64,000 nt of DNA. Origin: Turritopsis dohrnii. Taxonomy: Eukaryota; Cnidaria; Hydrozoa; Anthoathecata; Oceaniidae. Of this stretch, positions 11,901 through 23,183 are shown in pieces. The position numbers and the translations under genes are program-made. The notes below the pieces were generated by a model that saw only the letters and a list, made by a program, of their open reading frames with translations, was not told where the DNA came from and searched no databases. The stretch is from contig BQMF02000068.1 of the NCBI GenBank assembly GCA_027922465.2, positions 62,001 to 126,000 of the forward strand, read 5' to 3'. How positions within the stretch are numbered: position 1 is the stretch's first letter; each line of letters begins with the position of its first letter.

Positions 11901-14900
11901 ACCGGGTGCACCAGAAAAAACTCCGGACGTTTGAAGAGATATTACGTGAAGTAGAAAACATATTTTTCAAAAAAAATTTTTTAAACGTGTAGAGGAAAGA
12001 TTGAAAAAAATTTTCCTTTTTAAATTATTACTTTTGGTTAAGTCGATGAAAAGTTATTAAAAGAAAACTAAAAAAGCAATTTTCAAAAAAGTGCAAAATA
12101 ACGCTAAAAATGGCTAACAAAAGTCCATCAATGAATCTGTAATAATATAGTGCAAGTGCACGAGATTTATGAACTTTTTTACTATAAATGATGATAGTAA
12201 AGAAGAATATTCATTCCCGAGGGCTTTCGCTAGAAACATGATTTCAAAACGTTTCAAATGTTTTCTCCTTGTGAGAACATTTTTTACAGAAATATTGATG
12301 TATTTTTTTCAAGATGCCTCGTTTAACATTAGATCAACGCGTTTGGATATGTATCGACTTTTCAAAATGTAACAATGCACGTGAGGTTATTAGACGTTGG
12401 GTGAACCGTTGGCCAAACGATCGTCCTCCAACCGATAAAACAGTTAAACAAACATTTCTTAAGTTTGAAGCAGAAGCTACCTGTCACAACCTAAACAAGG
12501 GTCGAAGTGGCAGGGCACGTACAGTGAGAACTGCTAGAAACATCATAAATGTTAGAACATCACTCCAATAAGACGGTATTCGGACATCGAGAAGAAATGG
12601 ATTAAACTTATCCCCTTCCTCATTCCTACGTATTACGAGAGAGTTAAAATTTCATCCATACGTTTTAGTGAAAAAGCAGCGATTGAAAGATGGTGACTCA
12701 GCTCGACGACTAGCTTTTTGCAACTGGTTCCAAAATAGTTTGAACAACCAAAATTTTTTACAGAACTTGATCATATCTGACGAGGCTATTTTTAGTCTGA
12801 ATTCAGATGTTAATTCAAAAAATGTTATTTATTACTCTCCTTATGGACAAGGTCATCCACCAGACCACTATATTGAATTTGAGCAAGGTGCTGATCAAAT
12901 AATGGTGTGGATGGGCCTGACTGGTACAGGACAGGTGCTAGGTCCTCACTTTGTTCGTAACCGACTTGATACGCGTGAATATTTACGAATTGTTAGGTAC
13001 CATGTAGTGCAGGGTGATTTTAGAAGGTTAAATATCAACAGAGCAACAACTTGGTGGGTCCAGGATGGGGCTCCTGCTCACACCAGCAATGCAACAATAA
13101 GGTACCTTCAAGGACAGTTCCCAGGTAAAGTAGTGAGTAAACAAGGTGATGTTCCATGGCCTCCAAGATCTCCAGACTTGACAGTTTGTGACTTTTTCTT
13201 GTGGGGCTATTTAAAACATCCAATTTGGACACAGCCCCAAAACCATCTGCCTCAAAATATCAGAGATCTGAAAATAGCCCTACAAAATGCATCGAATAAT
13301 TTGGATCCAGCTATGATAAGAAATGCATTTAATGGTATGGTAAATCGTGTAAACAAGTGTATTTTAATAAATGGAAATACATTTGCAGATGAATAAAAAT
13401 TATGTTGTTCTTTATTGTTGTTTTTCACTTACTTCTCCATGTCGCTATTTTGTTAGCCATTTTTAGCGTTTTTTTGAACTTTTTTGAAAATTGCTTTTTT
13501 AGTTTTCTTTTAACAACTTTTCATCGACTTAATCAAAAGTAATAATTTAAAAAGGAAAATTTTTTTCAATCTTTCCTCTACACGTTTAAAAAAATTTTTT
13601 TTGAAAAATATGTTTTCTACTTCACGTAATATCTCTTCAAACGTCCGGAGTTTTTTCTGGTGCACCCGGTATATATTTTTCTATAATCCAATTGTTGTAA
13701 TTTCAATAACGTAATTCTTGCGCAATATCTTTTTGAGCTTGATCATGAAAAGATCTGGTAATAAAGTTGCTTTTAAGTTTTCGTTTCGAGGGCGTTATGA
13801 AATTAACAAAGCTATTCATGATGTTTTTGTTATGCATGTTTTCTGAGAAAGAGGTAAGAGAAAACCACTCTAAAATTCTATAATCATTCCTTTTGATAGA
13901 TATTAACTATAAATCGCTCAGATAAATTGTTCTTTATCAAAGCTGGGCGAGTGAATCATCGCTCGGGTGATGCAAGAAATATTGAACTTGGGTGCGTGTT
14001 TGCGTGCGCGCGAACGATCGCGCACCTGTTATGACAAGGCCTGCATATACAGAAACAAAATTTTACCCGACCGACTCAATTTTTCAAGGTAATAATAACG
14101 GGAACCAAACTATTTTCTACAAACGGCCTTACATATACATTGCATATAACTTTTTATGTCATATATATTTATAGTAAAAATATTTCAAAAACCAAACATA
14201 CTTTTGTGGGTTTGCCTTTTTAAGACCAGTCCAGATTTCTTTACTGATTCAGCAATAATTTTAAACAATATTTTTTTCAGCATCATCAAACAGTTACAGG
14301 TATTGATTGGGCACCAAACAGTAATCGAATTGTTACATGTGGTGCTGATCGTAATGGTTATGTATGGGTAGAAGAAAGTGGGAAATGGAAACCCACTCTT
14401 GTGATCTTGCGTATAAACAGAGCTGCTACTTTTGTCCGATGGTCACCTCAGGGTAGGTATTTGTAAGGTAGAACCATACTTTGGTAGCCACTGAACAGAG
14501 TCTGAGTGCAAGTGCAAAGTGTACCCTATAGAGCAAATCAAAGAGGTTTTTGAGAGTCAACCTAGTACTACACAATTTTTCTCTTATATATTTGCAGAAG
14601 ACAAATTTGCTGTTTCAAGCAGTGCACGTTTGATTTCTGTCTGTTATTATGAGAAAGAAAATCAATGGTAAAGTATAAAGTTTGTATTTTTGTATGTCAC
14701 TGTGTATCGGAAAAGATTAATCAGGGTTCATATTTTTGCTTAATACACCTGTTAAATCATCAGCTTATGTGATAAACATTTTGTAAAGATCCTTAAAAAC
14801 TTTTCAATTCTTCTTCCGTTGCAAAAACATGTCACAAAAGTAGCCAATGAAAAACAATATTTAAAATTGCACTGGTAATAAGGTTGCTTTGTTTTCTTCA

Positions 14901-17900
14901 GACATCATGATGGCTATCATTTGCTGTCTGTTTGAAATGGTCTTGTGTATAGGTAGCGACAACGTCACAAATTTTGATATGCCTTTGCAGTTTAAATAGC
15001 TAAATGTATCTGTAGAAAAAATGTATATTATAATCTGTAATGTATAATGTAATCTGGATATCATACTTCACAATTTTCTGAAAAATTGAAATAGTGACAT
15101 TGCAATATTTGAGCCATTTTCGAAATCATTTCGCATTTTGCGAAGTGCTAATTTGTTCAATTTGTTCAATGTGTTCAATGTGTCAAAGGTGAAAATGTTA
15201 CATGGATGCTTCTTATACTTCCTTGTTTTCTTGTACTGATTCAACAGGGAGAAATTGACCGAATTGACCATTTGTTTTTTTAGGTGGGTGAGCAAGCATA
15301 TCAAAAAGCCCATTCGTTCAACAGTGCTGTCATTGGATTGGCATCCCAATAACATCTTGCTTGCAGCCTCCTCTTCAGATTTCAAAGCAAGAGTATTTTC
15401 TGCCTACATCAAGGAAATTGAAGCCAAACCAGAGTCTACAAACTGGGGCAAGAAAATGCCTTTCGGTGCTTTGATGGGCGAATTTTCAAATGGACGTGGT
15501 AAAATATTAAAACTAATCATGATTATTGACTGGAATGGTAGTTGCTATCAGCAAATAACTTATTCGACAATCTGACAATTTTCAACAAAGAATTTTTGGG
15601 TACCTTCTTTATTTTTACAAGCTTGTCTTTCGTTTCAGGTGGTTGGGTTCACAGCATCTCTTTCTCACCATCAGGCTCAAAAATTGCTTGGGTAGGACAT
15701 GATTCCAGTGTATCAGTAGTGGAAGGTGGCGAGAATGCTGAAGTTGCGACATGCAAACTGAAGGATCTTCCTTTTACCTCGTGCATTTGGTTAACTGAAG
15801 GAACCATTGTAGCTGGTGGTGAGAACCATTCTTCTATAGTTGTTACATGCCATTGGATGAAAAGAGCCCTGTGGGCAAATTCATTGAAACCTCACTGCAG
15901 AGGAGTGTATTTTTATAGAAATATGCACACTGTTTCAATAAAAATGCTCTTCATCTCGGTGACTTTGCCCACTGGGAGGTGATGATTTGATAACAGTTTA
16001 CGTTATTCTTCATAGTAAAAGTTACTGAATAATGTTGTGTTTCAGTTTCACAGGTTCCCACGCCTCCTCAAAAATCCTCAAAAATCCTCATTTTTGATTT
16101 TCCTCTTCAAATCTCCTCAAATCTCCTCAAAAAAATCTTATTTTTGTCGATTTCTCCTCAAATCTCCTCAAAACAATTTGTGACAATGTGTCTTTTTAAT
16201 TGAAAACTGAAATATCTGTTTTGCCCAATGGTCGACAATTGGCATAATTGAATTTGTTTGGCCCTGAAATAATTTCTTACTTTTCATTTTACTTGGTAAT
16301 ACAGTCGACTCTCTCTAATTTGATTTTCCAGGGAAATAAAGTTTTTGTCGAATTAGAGATAGAACCGAATTACAGAGTGTCTCTCTAATTTGAATATTTA
16401 GTTGGCAAAGTAGAAAAAAACGAATTACAGAGGGAAACCTTTGTAAACTCGCAAAAAAGGAATAAGACATACATTTTTAATATGAACAGTGCAGTACAAA
16501 TATTAGACTTTTCCAAAGACAGAACAGCTTTATTAACTTGTTCGTTCTTGTCTGCTTTAATTCTTTTGGTAGAAGCCCTGCCTTTTTGAAAAGCCTCAGC
16601 AGTTTTTTTCCAAGTTGACACATTGTTTTGTGGAATTTCAAACAACAATGAAACTTTTTTGTTGGTTTTTCTCTTGTCAAGTTCCAGCAATGCTTTGTAT
16701 TTTAACATTAAACTCCCTTCTTTGTGTACTCGTTCGAATGTCTTGTATTTACAAAATTTGCTTTCAAAATTCAATTTCAATACATTTGAATGAATGAAAA
16801 TTCAAAAGTTGGCCTTCTTCTCGTCGTTTGCGAGTAAACTGTCATAATGAAAGCATCGCATACCATGAATTTAAAGACATCAAAATGAGCAATCTCCTCA
16901 AATCTCCTCAATTTTTGTTTCATTTCTCCTCAAAAAACGAAAAAATTCACCTCAAATCTCCTCAAATCTCCTCAATTTAGAGATCAAAAAAGGAGTGGGA
17001 ACCCTGTTTCAGTCGTCTGAATTGGAGACAGTCTTAAGCATGCGTGTAAGGATTGTCAGACTATTCTTTGCTCATTGACCCCTAGTTATTAGTTTTTATT
17101 GTGTTCATTTTTCAGTTGTCACAAAAATTTTGAAGGGAGGCATTTCATGATTTAGTTGTGCAAAAAAAAAAAATGTTGGTTTCATACACGGTCTTTATTT
17201 GTTCTGCTTAGATCACCTTGAGAATTATTCAGGGGCTAATACAGGTCAAATTTCATAGCGGTAACCGCTATTGGGCGCCAAGATCGAGGCGCCCAAATTC
17301 AAAAAAAAAAAGGGAAAATTTTTTTTTTGAAAAGGTAAAAAAGAATGTGAGAAGAGCAAAACGAAAGAAAGGGAAAAAAGGAATCGTGAGGAGAAACAAA
17401 ACTCGTTCATCTTATTTTAAAGCGGAAAGACAACCTCGTTACCGTTGCTTCTTCTCTCTTACGATTTAGCGTAAAGCAGAGAAGAAGCGCTGGGAAAGAA
17501 GGGCACTCTGTGAGATTTCCGTACCTGGTTACCAAGGCTAGGTGATTACTTTACGAACTGAAACTTTCGAAATGATTATATAGTCCTGTAAAATATACAC
17601 AAAGTAAGGAAATCAAAAATGGCGGAAGGTAAACACGCCGATTCGCGTGATTGAATTTCGAAGAACATTTGAAGATTCTACAGGAAAGACTGTTACGATA
17701 CGAATAACAAGAAATGAGAAAGTTTTAAGGGACTAAGAATATGTATAGTATGTTAAAATAGAACGCATTTTAGACCATTCTAGGCCCTCAAATCGAAAAT
17801 TTTTCGGGGCTTCGCCCCCGGACCCCACAGAGGGGGCTTACAGCGCGCCCCCCCCCCTGACCCCTAGCTGCATTTGTTCGCCTGATTCGCTTCGCTCGTC

Positions 17901-19167
17901 AGGCTCAATGTATTCAAATCCTGTATTAGCCCCTGGAATTAGTTGTAGAATATGTACTGGTAGTCAAAAATGAATTCAGGCATTAATCAGTTGCAAACCT
18001 TTTGATTGGAATGATGGCTATGGTTTTTAAGTATTATTTGTTATTAAAGATCACCAAATTATACATCACTCCATTAATATTTGTATTCAGGTCATAATTT
18101 TATTCCAATGACGTTCTCTTATGCTGGCAACAAAGTCTCATTCATGGCTAAACTTGACCAGCCAGCCAAAAAGGTTGATGAAGAAGAGACCATGAGTGCA
18201 ATGGAACGGTTTCGATCTTTGGATAAGCGAGCCACTGGGACTAAACAAGAAAAGTCTCTTACCACCCACACCAACTGCATCAGGTAAGGTTCCATTTACC
18301 TTCTCCCTTCAACGCTTGTTAATTGAATTTTTCTTCCTCTGATGGTTTGGTTTTTGTTTTGACGATTACAATTATTCCCTATTTCTGATTATCTCCCTAT
18401 TCCCTGTTTCTGCCTTAATTGAAGAAACTTTGTTTTGACTTTTTTGTGTATGTTCATGTTTGTGATCACGTGGCTTTAAATATGCCTCCTACTTTCTGTT
18501 GACATGTTTCTGTTTAGTGTCACCTCGTTTTATGTGTATTCCATTTTTTTACTTATTGCATATTTTTGTTACTTACTAAGGTTCCCACATATTATTCCTA
18601 TTTGGCAGTGAGATAATTAAAAAAAAAAAACAACAACAACGGACATCAATACGAGGCTTTACTTGCTATCTAGGATGAAAATACCCAAAATTTACCCTCC
18701 ACTCAACCTGTCGTTTTATGCAGTTCATTTTACAACTTCAGACCTTCAAATCTTCATTTCATCTCAAACAATTTTACAATTTTTGTAACCTGCTTCCTTC
18801 TTTTCCTTTGGTCTCATTTTTTTGTATGTTTTTATTGCACCTCTGTTACATTATTGCATTACTCTATATTACATTACCCTCCACGGTTATGATCCGTAAA
18901 CTTTATTTTATTGCCTGTGTTTACTATCTGTTGCCATAGTGAAATCAATCGTCATGATGGTAGCCGCGAAAGTGTCACAAAGTTTGCGACAAGCGGTTTG
19001 GATGGAAGAATTGTGATTTGGGATGTTAAGGTAACGAGAAATGAGAAATGTGTTTTAACCTTTACCTAGTCAATAAAGTGTTTCTGCATGATTTCTTTCT
19101 TCACTTCGAAATAATCGTTTTCATTTAGAGCTTAGAGAAATTGATCTCTGACTTGAAGATTGTTTGA
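8990..19167 (+). CDS. ARPC1: Arp2/3 complex subunit 1 (p41-Arc, WD40)
   Basis: ARPC1 is the WD40 beta-propeller subunit of the Arp2/3 complex, which nucleates branched actin. The coding exons are 8990-9062, 9148-9233, 14281-14452, 14598-14667, 15284-15498, 15639-15818, 18091-18283, 18940-19030 and 19129-19167. All joins use GT-AG in phase and sum to 1119 bp, 372 residues plus stop, the usual family length. Landmarks include TGIDWAP and [83 protein letters not shown], the insert [13 protein letters not shown] that human ARPC1 uses to contact nucleation promoters, and the terminal [17 protein letters not shown]. Introns 2 (5 kb) and 6 (2.3 kb) are full of transposons. The start fits the first methionine ([13 protein letters not shown]) with no upstream alternative. 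Confidence 0.97.
9651..9962. mobile_element. MITE with internal 18-bp tandem repeats
   Basis: Inverted ends of about 45 bp (TATGTGACGGTTTATGGG at the left and CCCATAAACGGTCACATA at the right) enclose a tandem run of about ten copies of an 18 bp unit, AATCGCTTTTCCGCTTCACATG-like, that drifts from left to right. No ORF. It lies in ARPC1 intron 2. Terminal arrays of this type may be transposase binding sites, but the superfamily is not clear. Confidence 0.6.
10307..11721. mobile_element. non-autonomous hAT-like element with GCCGAAGC subterminal repeats
   Basis: Perfect 15 bp inverted ends, CAGCCCTCGTAATTC and GAATTACGAGGGCTG. Just inside each end are clustered hairpin-forming copies of TTGCCGAAGC and its reverse, at 10325-10410 and 11630-11700. 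Clustered subterminal motifs and a CAG start are typical of hAT elements, where they bind transposase. No transposase is present, and the 8 bp flanks do not match clearly. Confidence 0.6.
11902..13669 (+). mobile_element. mariner-type transposon, DD41D, near-intact
   Basis: TA flanks both ends. Terminal inverted repeats starting CCGGGTGCACCAGAAAAAAC run about 220 bp on each side and are almost identical, pointing to a recent insertion or strong constraint. A single transposase frame lies between them. The element sits in ARPC1 intron 2 in the same orientation as the gene. Very long inverted repeats are unusual for classical mariners, whose ends are about 30 bp. Confidence 0.9.
12314..13396 (+). 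pseudogene. mariner DD41D transposase with one in-frame stop
   Basis: The frame opens at [18 protein letters not shown] (helix-turn-helix region) and runs to 12568, where TAA at 12569-12571 interrupts it. The same frame continues without shift ([14 protein letters not shown], then [13 protein letters not shown]) to the stop at 13396, giving 360 codons in all. The catalytic aspartates are in [17 protein letters not shown] and [14 protein letters not shown]. There are 41 residues between the second and third D, against 34 in classical mariners, which places it with the DD41D (rosa/Visitor-type) group. The stop follows CAA and may be a CAA-to-TAA type change. The length is normal for mariner transposases. 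Confidence 0.9.
15900..15977 (-). repeat. CCCAGTGGGCAAA MITE copy in ARPC1 intron 6
   Basis: Reverse-oriented copy of a dispersed ~125 bp element whose hallmark is CCCAGTGGGCAAAATCGTC, then AAGAGCATTTTTATTGAA. It lies just past the exon 6 donor at 15818. Other copies are at 23539, 46078, 60253 and 63773. Confidence 0.6.
16050..17006. mobile_element. non-autonomous element with CTCCTCAAAT subterminal arrays
   Basis: Inverted ends CAGGTTCCCACGCCTCCTC and GGAGTGGGAACCCTG enclose arrays of CTCCTCAAAT at both sides (16064-16165 and 16890-16978). The CAGGGTTCCCAC-type end plus subterminal arrays suggests hAT. Flanking TTTCAGTT and TTTCAGTC may be the target duplication but are not symmetrically placed. 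A Tigger fragment is nested inside. It lies in ARPC1 intron 6. Confidence 0.55.
16302..16800 (-). pseudogene. Tigger/pogo fragment, CENP-B-like helix-turn-helix
   Basis: A pogo-type end, CAGTCGACTCTCTCTAATTT, follows TA at 16300. On the minus strand, 16780-16385 encodes [20 protein letters not shown] and [11 protein letters not shown], which matches the N-terminal CENP-B/psq DNA-binding domain of Tigger transposases. The DDE part is missing and no matching terminal repeat is seen near 16800, so it is a broken insertion nested in the CTCCTCAAAT element. Confidence 0.6.
17230..17935. mobile_element. non-autonomous hAT element with 8-bp target duplication
   Basis: Perfect 16 bp inverted ends, CAGGGGCTAATACAGG and CCTGTATTAGCCCCTG, are flanked by GAATTATT (17222-17229) and GAATTAGT (17936-17943), an 8 bp duplication with one mismatch. 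The interior has a GC-rich 3' half (CGCCCCCGGACCCCACAG) unlike its AT-rich surroundings. The open frame 17218-17469 is lysine/arginine-rich low-complexity and is not considered a gene. It lies in ARPC1 intron 6. Confidence 0.75.
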
Positions 19168-19264
19168 AATTGATCATCGCTGGCCTTACTCACCTAGTCA
19201 AGGGTAATATACTATAATTAATATGTAATGATTTCATGTAAGAGCTTTTTTTGCATTTTGAAGA

Positions 19265-19270
19265 AATAAA
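19265..19270 (+). terminator. likely ARPC1 polyadenylation signal
   Basis: AATAAA about 100 bp after the ARPC1 stop codon, in AT-rich sequence. It is the first canonical hexamer downstream. Confidence 0.5.
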
Positions 19271-19668
19271 ACGGCATTCTGAATCTTGATCACATTCTTA
19301 TGTGTCTATATGCTCCCATCATGTTCTGTGGACAGCTTCCAGAGAATTATGTAGTCGCTGTTAATAGTGCAGTATTTATTTTATGTCCTTGGCTCATTTG
19401 GAACCTCGGTCGCCTGAGGCTAAAAAAAAAAATTCCCCTAAGTTAAAATTTTGTCAATTATTGTGCGCATTGATAACCATAAGAAAAACGTATCATTATT
19501 ACAATGATATGCCTCATTAACCTGGCCTTACTAAAATGTCCTTACTAAACAGGGTGGAATTGAATTTAATTCCAGAAAAGAACTTATTTTGAACTTATTA
19601 TGAATTGAAGATGTTTATAGCCAAATGCTAAGGTTGTCTTACAAATCTTGTCGAGGAGTTAAAAAGTA

Positions 19669-19940
19669 ACCGATTTTCTTTTCTTCTTTTGTAAACCTGT
19701 ATACTTGTCAAGAGTCAGCAGGAATAAAGGCCAGTACATTTGTAAGTTACCATGGACATAGCTAAAAATTATGCGACCTAAATGCGACTAATATTTCCCC
19801 TTAAACAACTGAATATCAACAACCACAGCAATGTGTAAGGCATTTTCATCATAATAAACGTATGTTCTTTATTCCTGCTGACTCTTTGTATCAGGACACA
19901 GTATAAGGTTTACAATAGAAGAAAAGAAAATCGGTCCAAC
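19669..19940. repeat. MITE with ~60 bp inverted ends
   Basis: CCGATTTTCTTTTCTTC and GTCAGCAGGAATAAA on the left are mirrored by TTTATTCCTGCTGAC and GAAGAAAAGAAAATCGG on the right, leaving about 140 bp in the middle. No ORF. The whole would fold into a long hairpin. Confidence 0.65.
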
Positions 19941-20997
19941 CTAATTTTAATACTACTAATTATAAGCTATTAAAAATAGTTTGGGGTAGACATATCTAAG
20001 CAAATAACTATCAAAAGCAATCAGAACCTATACCAACAAATATTAGCTTAGCATTTGAAATTAGGAAGAAAGATTATTTTCAAGAAAGGGAAGTGCCGAA
20101 AATCGCAGTTACTAAACTCATTCATGTAATCGGTAAACTATACAACCATGTGTGTTTGTTAAAATGAAGGAAATATGAGGATGCAAAATAATCAAATAAG
20201 TCGTTGATACGAAAAAAATATACGAGAGTGCGACCAATTGTACGAATGCCAGAAACGAACGACTGAATCCAACAGTATACAGTATACGTGATTATGGAAT
20301 TTATCCATAGTAAACTATGTTTCTGTTGTTAGATTAAACGACTATCCAGCCAGGGAAGCAACTCGACCAGATTATTTCAAGTTATTATGTGTCTCAATCC
20401 TGTGTGTATTAAAATATAACACGTAATTGGTTTTCTGAACTTCTTTTTGCATGTACTTCTTGAATTAACGTAACTGGTTGAACTGGTTGTTCTCCATATC
20501 AAAGGGTTTCTTTCATATGACTGTACATGTTTTCAGTTGGGCTATAATAATGGGATGTAAAATAAAATAAATCTTCAGCCTGGCTTTTAATAATGAATTT
20601 TCGCCCTTACACTGAAACCACAGCTTCAATGCTATCTGTTCATTTAATTGCCAATCATCATACATTGTGCTCACAAAAACAAAACATCTATGCCATTGAT
20701 GTCACTTTTTTCTGTTTTTCACACGTTCATCATTCAAATCAAACCTTTCAAGACAACACTGAAGTAAAACTATATTTCCATCATTTAACGTTTTATCTAT
20801 TGAATCATTTTAAAAGCTAGTAGCAGAAAACAAAACTCTTCCACTGCCCCACTGCACTCACTGAAATAAAACAAATAAAAAAAAATTGGCATACTACTTC
20901 ACTGAAGACTAGCCTCTATTCTTATCTACCTTGGCTAGGTCAAAATTCATTTTTGTTTAAATCGGTGTTAAAATGTGGAGTCTGTTACAAAAATACT

Positions 20998-21190
20998 TGT
21001 TTTATGTCGGACGGACAAATCGATACGATACAGCACGTTTATGATACAATATCAAGCAAACGTTTTTCGAAACTATTCTAGAATGGACTTTACAAAATTC
21101 CAAAACATGAATTCTACAAGGATGATAGTCAAAAAGTATTGAAACAACTTAAAGAACGCATTGTGTGGAAAACGAAAGTATAATTGAGGG
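20998..21190. repeat. GTCGGACGGAC repeat family, copy 1
   Basis: Starts TTACAAAAATACTTG then TTATGTCGGACGGACAAATC. It matches 35128-35325 in reverse orientation over about 190 bp, including GCAAACGTTTTTCGAAA and AAGGATGATAGTCAAAAA. A third, more complex locus with four GTCGGACGGAC motifs is at 29731-30420. Confidence 0.6.
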
Positions 21191-22592
21191 ATATCAAGTA
21201 CAGTTCAGTTATTGGGAGTAGAGTAATTTTACCCTCAAATACAACAAGAAGTTGATGTCATGTTAAGAAAGCACTGATTCCTGAATGTTGTTGAACATAC
21301 TTGTTTCAATCCAAGAGGGTGTCGTTTAAGCAAAATCTGGAGGAACAAAATTTCAAAATTTTCTCTGTCATGTCGGACAGAAAACAATGGAGGGTCTACG
21401 TCACTAATTATATCTGCTCCTTCCCCCACCCACACCTCTGTCACCAGGTATTGTCTGCTGAGAAGTGCCTCTCACCCAACATGAAATCGAACGATACATT
21501 TTAGTGAGTTTACGAATACAACTTTCTATGAACTCTTACTTAAGTTCGTTTTCTATTCAGAAAAAAGAAATCTTTGTATTCTGATTGGCTGTTCGTTAAA
21601 AGTCGAAACGAAAATATTTTGAATTTTGTAGCGATTCGCCAATGAGTATCATTGTTTCCACGCCCACATGCCACGCCCACATCGAAAAGCGTGTGAAAGC
21701 TGCTTGTTGTTTGTGCTTGTCCATGTTTATTTGATCAAAGTACATTTTTGAAATCTCTTAAAATAAACACTAATCGGCAGAAAATTATGTCAGAAAAAAT
21801 AACAACAAAAATAGAAAGATTTTGAAATGTTTTGAGAACCACAACTCTCGTTTGCCAAACCTAATTTGTGTCAAATCTAGTCTGTATTTGACTGGTCAGT
21901 AAATTTAATTGACCAGATCAATCTCTATAAAGACTATAAGAACGATAGTAGAATATCAAGGCCCCCCCCCCCCCCCCCCCCCCCCCCACCCCACTGTGGG
22001 GTTTACGCTTATGACCTAACCGTAACCGTAACCCTAACATAAGCGTAACATTAGGACTTATGCACATATGCACTTTTCTTTCCCGACTTTTTTCCCCCGA
22101 TAAGGTACCACTACCACATTATTCAATCAGTCATTTTTTTGTATTATCATCATAAAACTGAATCTTAATCGTCGTTATCGTCGTAATCGTCAGGTCTGAA
22201 CCAGGCTTAAAGGTGGAAAGAACCTAAACAACCAACGCGTCTGATCTTACAATGTTCCGTTTTTGCTCATCTCTTGTTTATGTCTGTCGTGAGAGTCTTG
22301 CACAATAGGTCTTCGTATAGTATCATGGAGAAATAACCTTTATGAGAACAGTCTTAAAAACACAAACATTACACTTCAAATAGTTGTAATTTCCAGAAGA
22401 GTACTTCAAAACAAAGTATATTTTAAGACGTAAAAACACGAGATGAGAGTTCGACTCTTGGAAAATTGATTTTTGTTTCAGAAGGCTTTTGAAACTGTAG
22501 TAGTCATATTATATAGATTTACAATTTATAGCATACGATAATCCTGTTGTCTTCGGACTGCACTATAGCAATTTGTTTTATCCAGTGAAAAC

Positions 22593-23183
22593 ATGAAGAA
22601 AGGGATTTATACTGTGAACTGCCCGGTAATATCAAAATCCGAATGTTGGCTTGATAATCCGACGATACAACGACAGAATCGGAATATCAATGGCAAATAT
22701 CGAGTGGAATTAGAACGATTAGAGAAAGTTCAAAAACAATGGCTTAAGGAATTTAACCACGATAAAATCCAAATTCAAAAGGAGTTAATGTCTTTGCAGA
22801 AACAAAAACGAGAGTTGAAACACTTGGCTCTCCCGCTGGAGAGCAATGCCTCCACTGAAATGCATCGAAGTAACATCGAGTTTGTTGAGGTTGAAAACCT
22901 CCCTTTACGTCGAAGCTGGTCAGCCCCTGGAGCAAGAGTTGCGCAAAAAGGAGTGAACTCCCCTCCTGTTACGAGCAGCAACATCAGACATAATACGGTA
23001 AATCGGCTTCACACGATTCCGTTTCCCACGTACTCGACACCTCAAAAACAAGCAAATTACTCCAATCAAGGTTTTAAGGGAGGCGTGCTTCTGTCGTATA
23101 ATCGCCAGTTTGAGCGAAACTACTACTTTCATAAGATGGCTCGCAAAAAGCTACTGAAATCAAGACCCTCGACGGCCACGTAA
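22593..23183 (+). CDS. single-exon coiled-coil protein, function unknown
   Basis: A 196 aa open frame, long for this AT-rich window and with protein-like composition. Residues about 36-80 (RVELERLEKVQKQWLKEF, then KIQIQKELMSLQKQKREL) form a strong coiled coil. The middle is Ser/Pro-rich (LPLRRSWSAPG, NSPPVTSS) and the C-terminus is basic (KMARKKLLKSRP). No signal peptide or membrane segment. The N-terminal coiled coil followed by a disordered tail recalls CCDC190-type proteins, but I cannot assign it. TTTATCCAG just before the ATG could be a splice acceptor, so a non-coding upstream exon is possible. An AATAAA at 23481-23486 could serve the transcript. It lies between ARPC1 and the fibrinogen-like gene on the same strand. 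Confidence 0.6.
   Translation: MKKGIYTVNCPVISKSECWLDNPTIQRQNRNINGKYRVELERLEKVQKQWLKEFNHDKIQIQKELMSLQKQKRELKHLALPLESNASTEMHRSNIEFVEVENLPLRRSWSAPGARVAQKGVNSPPVTSSNIRHNTVNRLHTIPFPTYSTPQKQANYSNQGFKGGVLLSYNRQFERNYYFHKMARKKLLKSRPSTAT

Larger units (their letters stand above)
9965..14043. mobile_element. possible container element with CAGGCCTTG ends
   Basis: CAGGCCTTGACATAATG at the left is matched by CAGGCCTTGTCATAACAGG read inward from the right. Each end is followed by a GCGCGC-rich hairpin. The CAG start is hAT-like. No convincing 8 bp target duplication is seen (CACATATG versus CATATACA). Between the ends lie two other transposons, so this would be the oldest layer of the nest in ARPC1 intron 2. 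No transposase of its own is left. Confidence 0.4.
19271..22592. other. intergenic region, repeats only
   Basis: No gene recognised. It contains a MITE at 19669-19940, a copy of the GTCGGACGGAC repeat at 20998-21190, a run of 26 C at 21962-21987, a short telomere-like run AACCGTAACCGTAACCCTAA at 22018-22037, and an AATCGTCGTAATCG repeat copy at about 22165-22212. The short open frames at 20593 and 21235-21504 show no family resemblance. Confidence 0.6.

Noticed and set aside
17218..17469. Lys/Arg-rich open frame
   Set aside because: Low-complexity A-rich sequence inside a hAT-type element; no domain and no homologue recognised.
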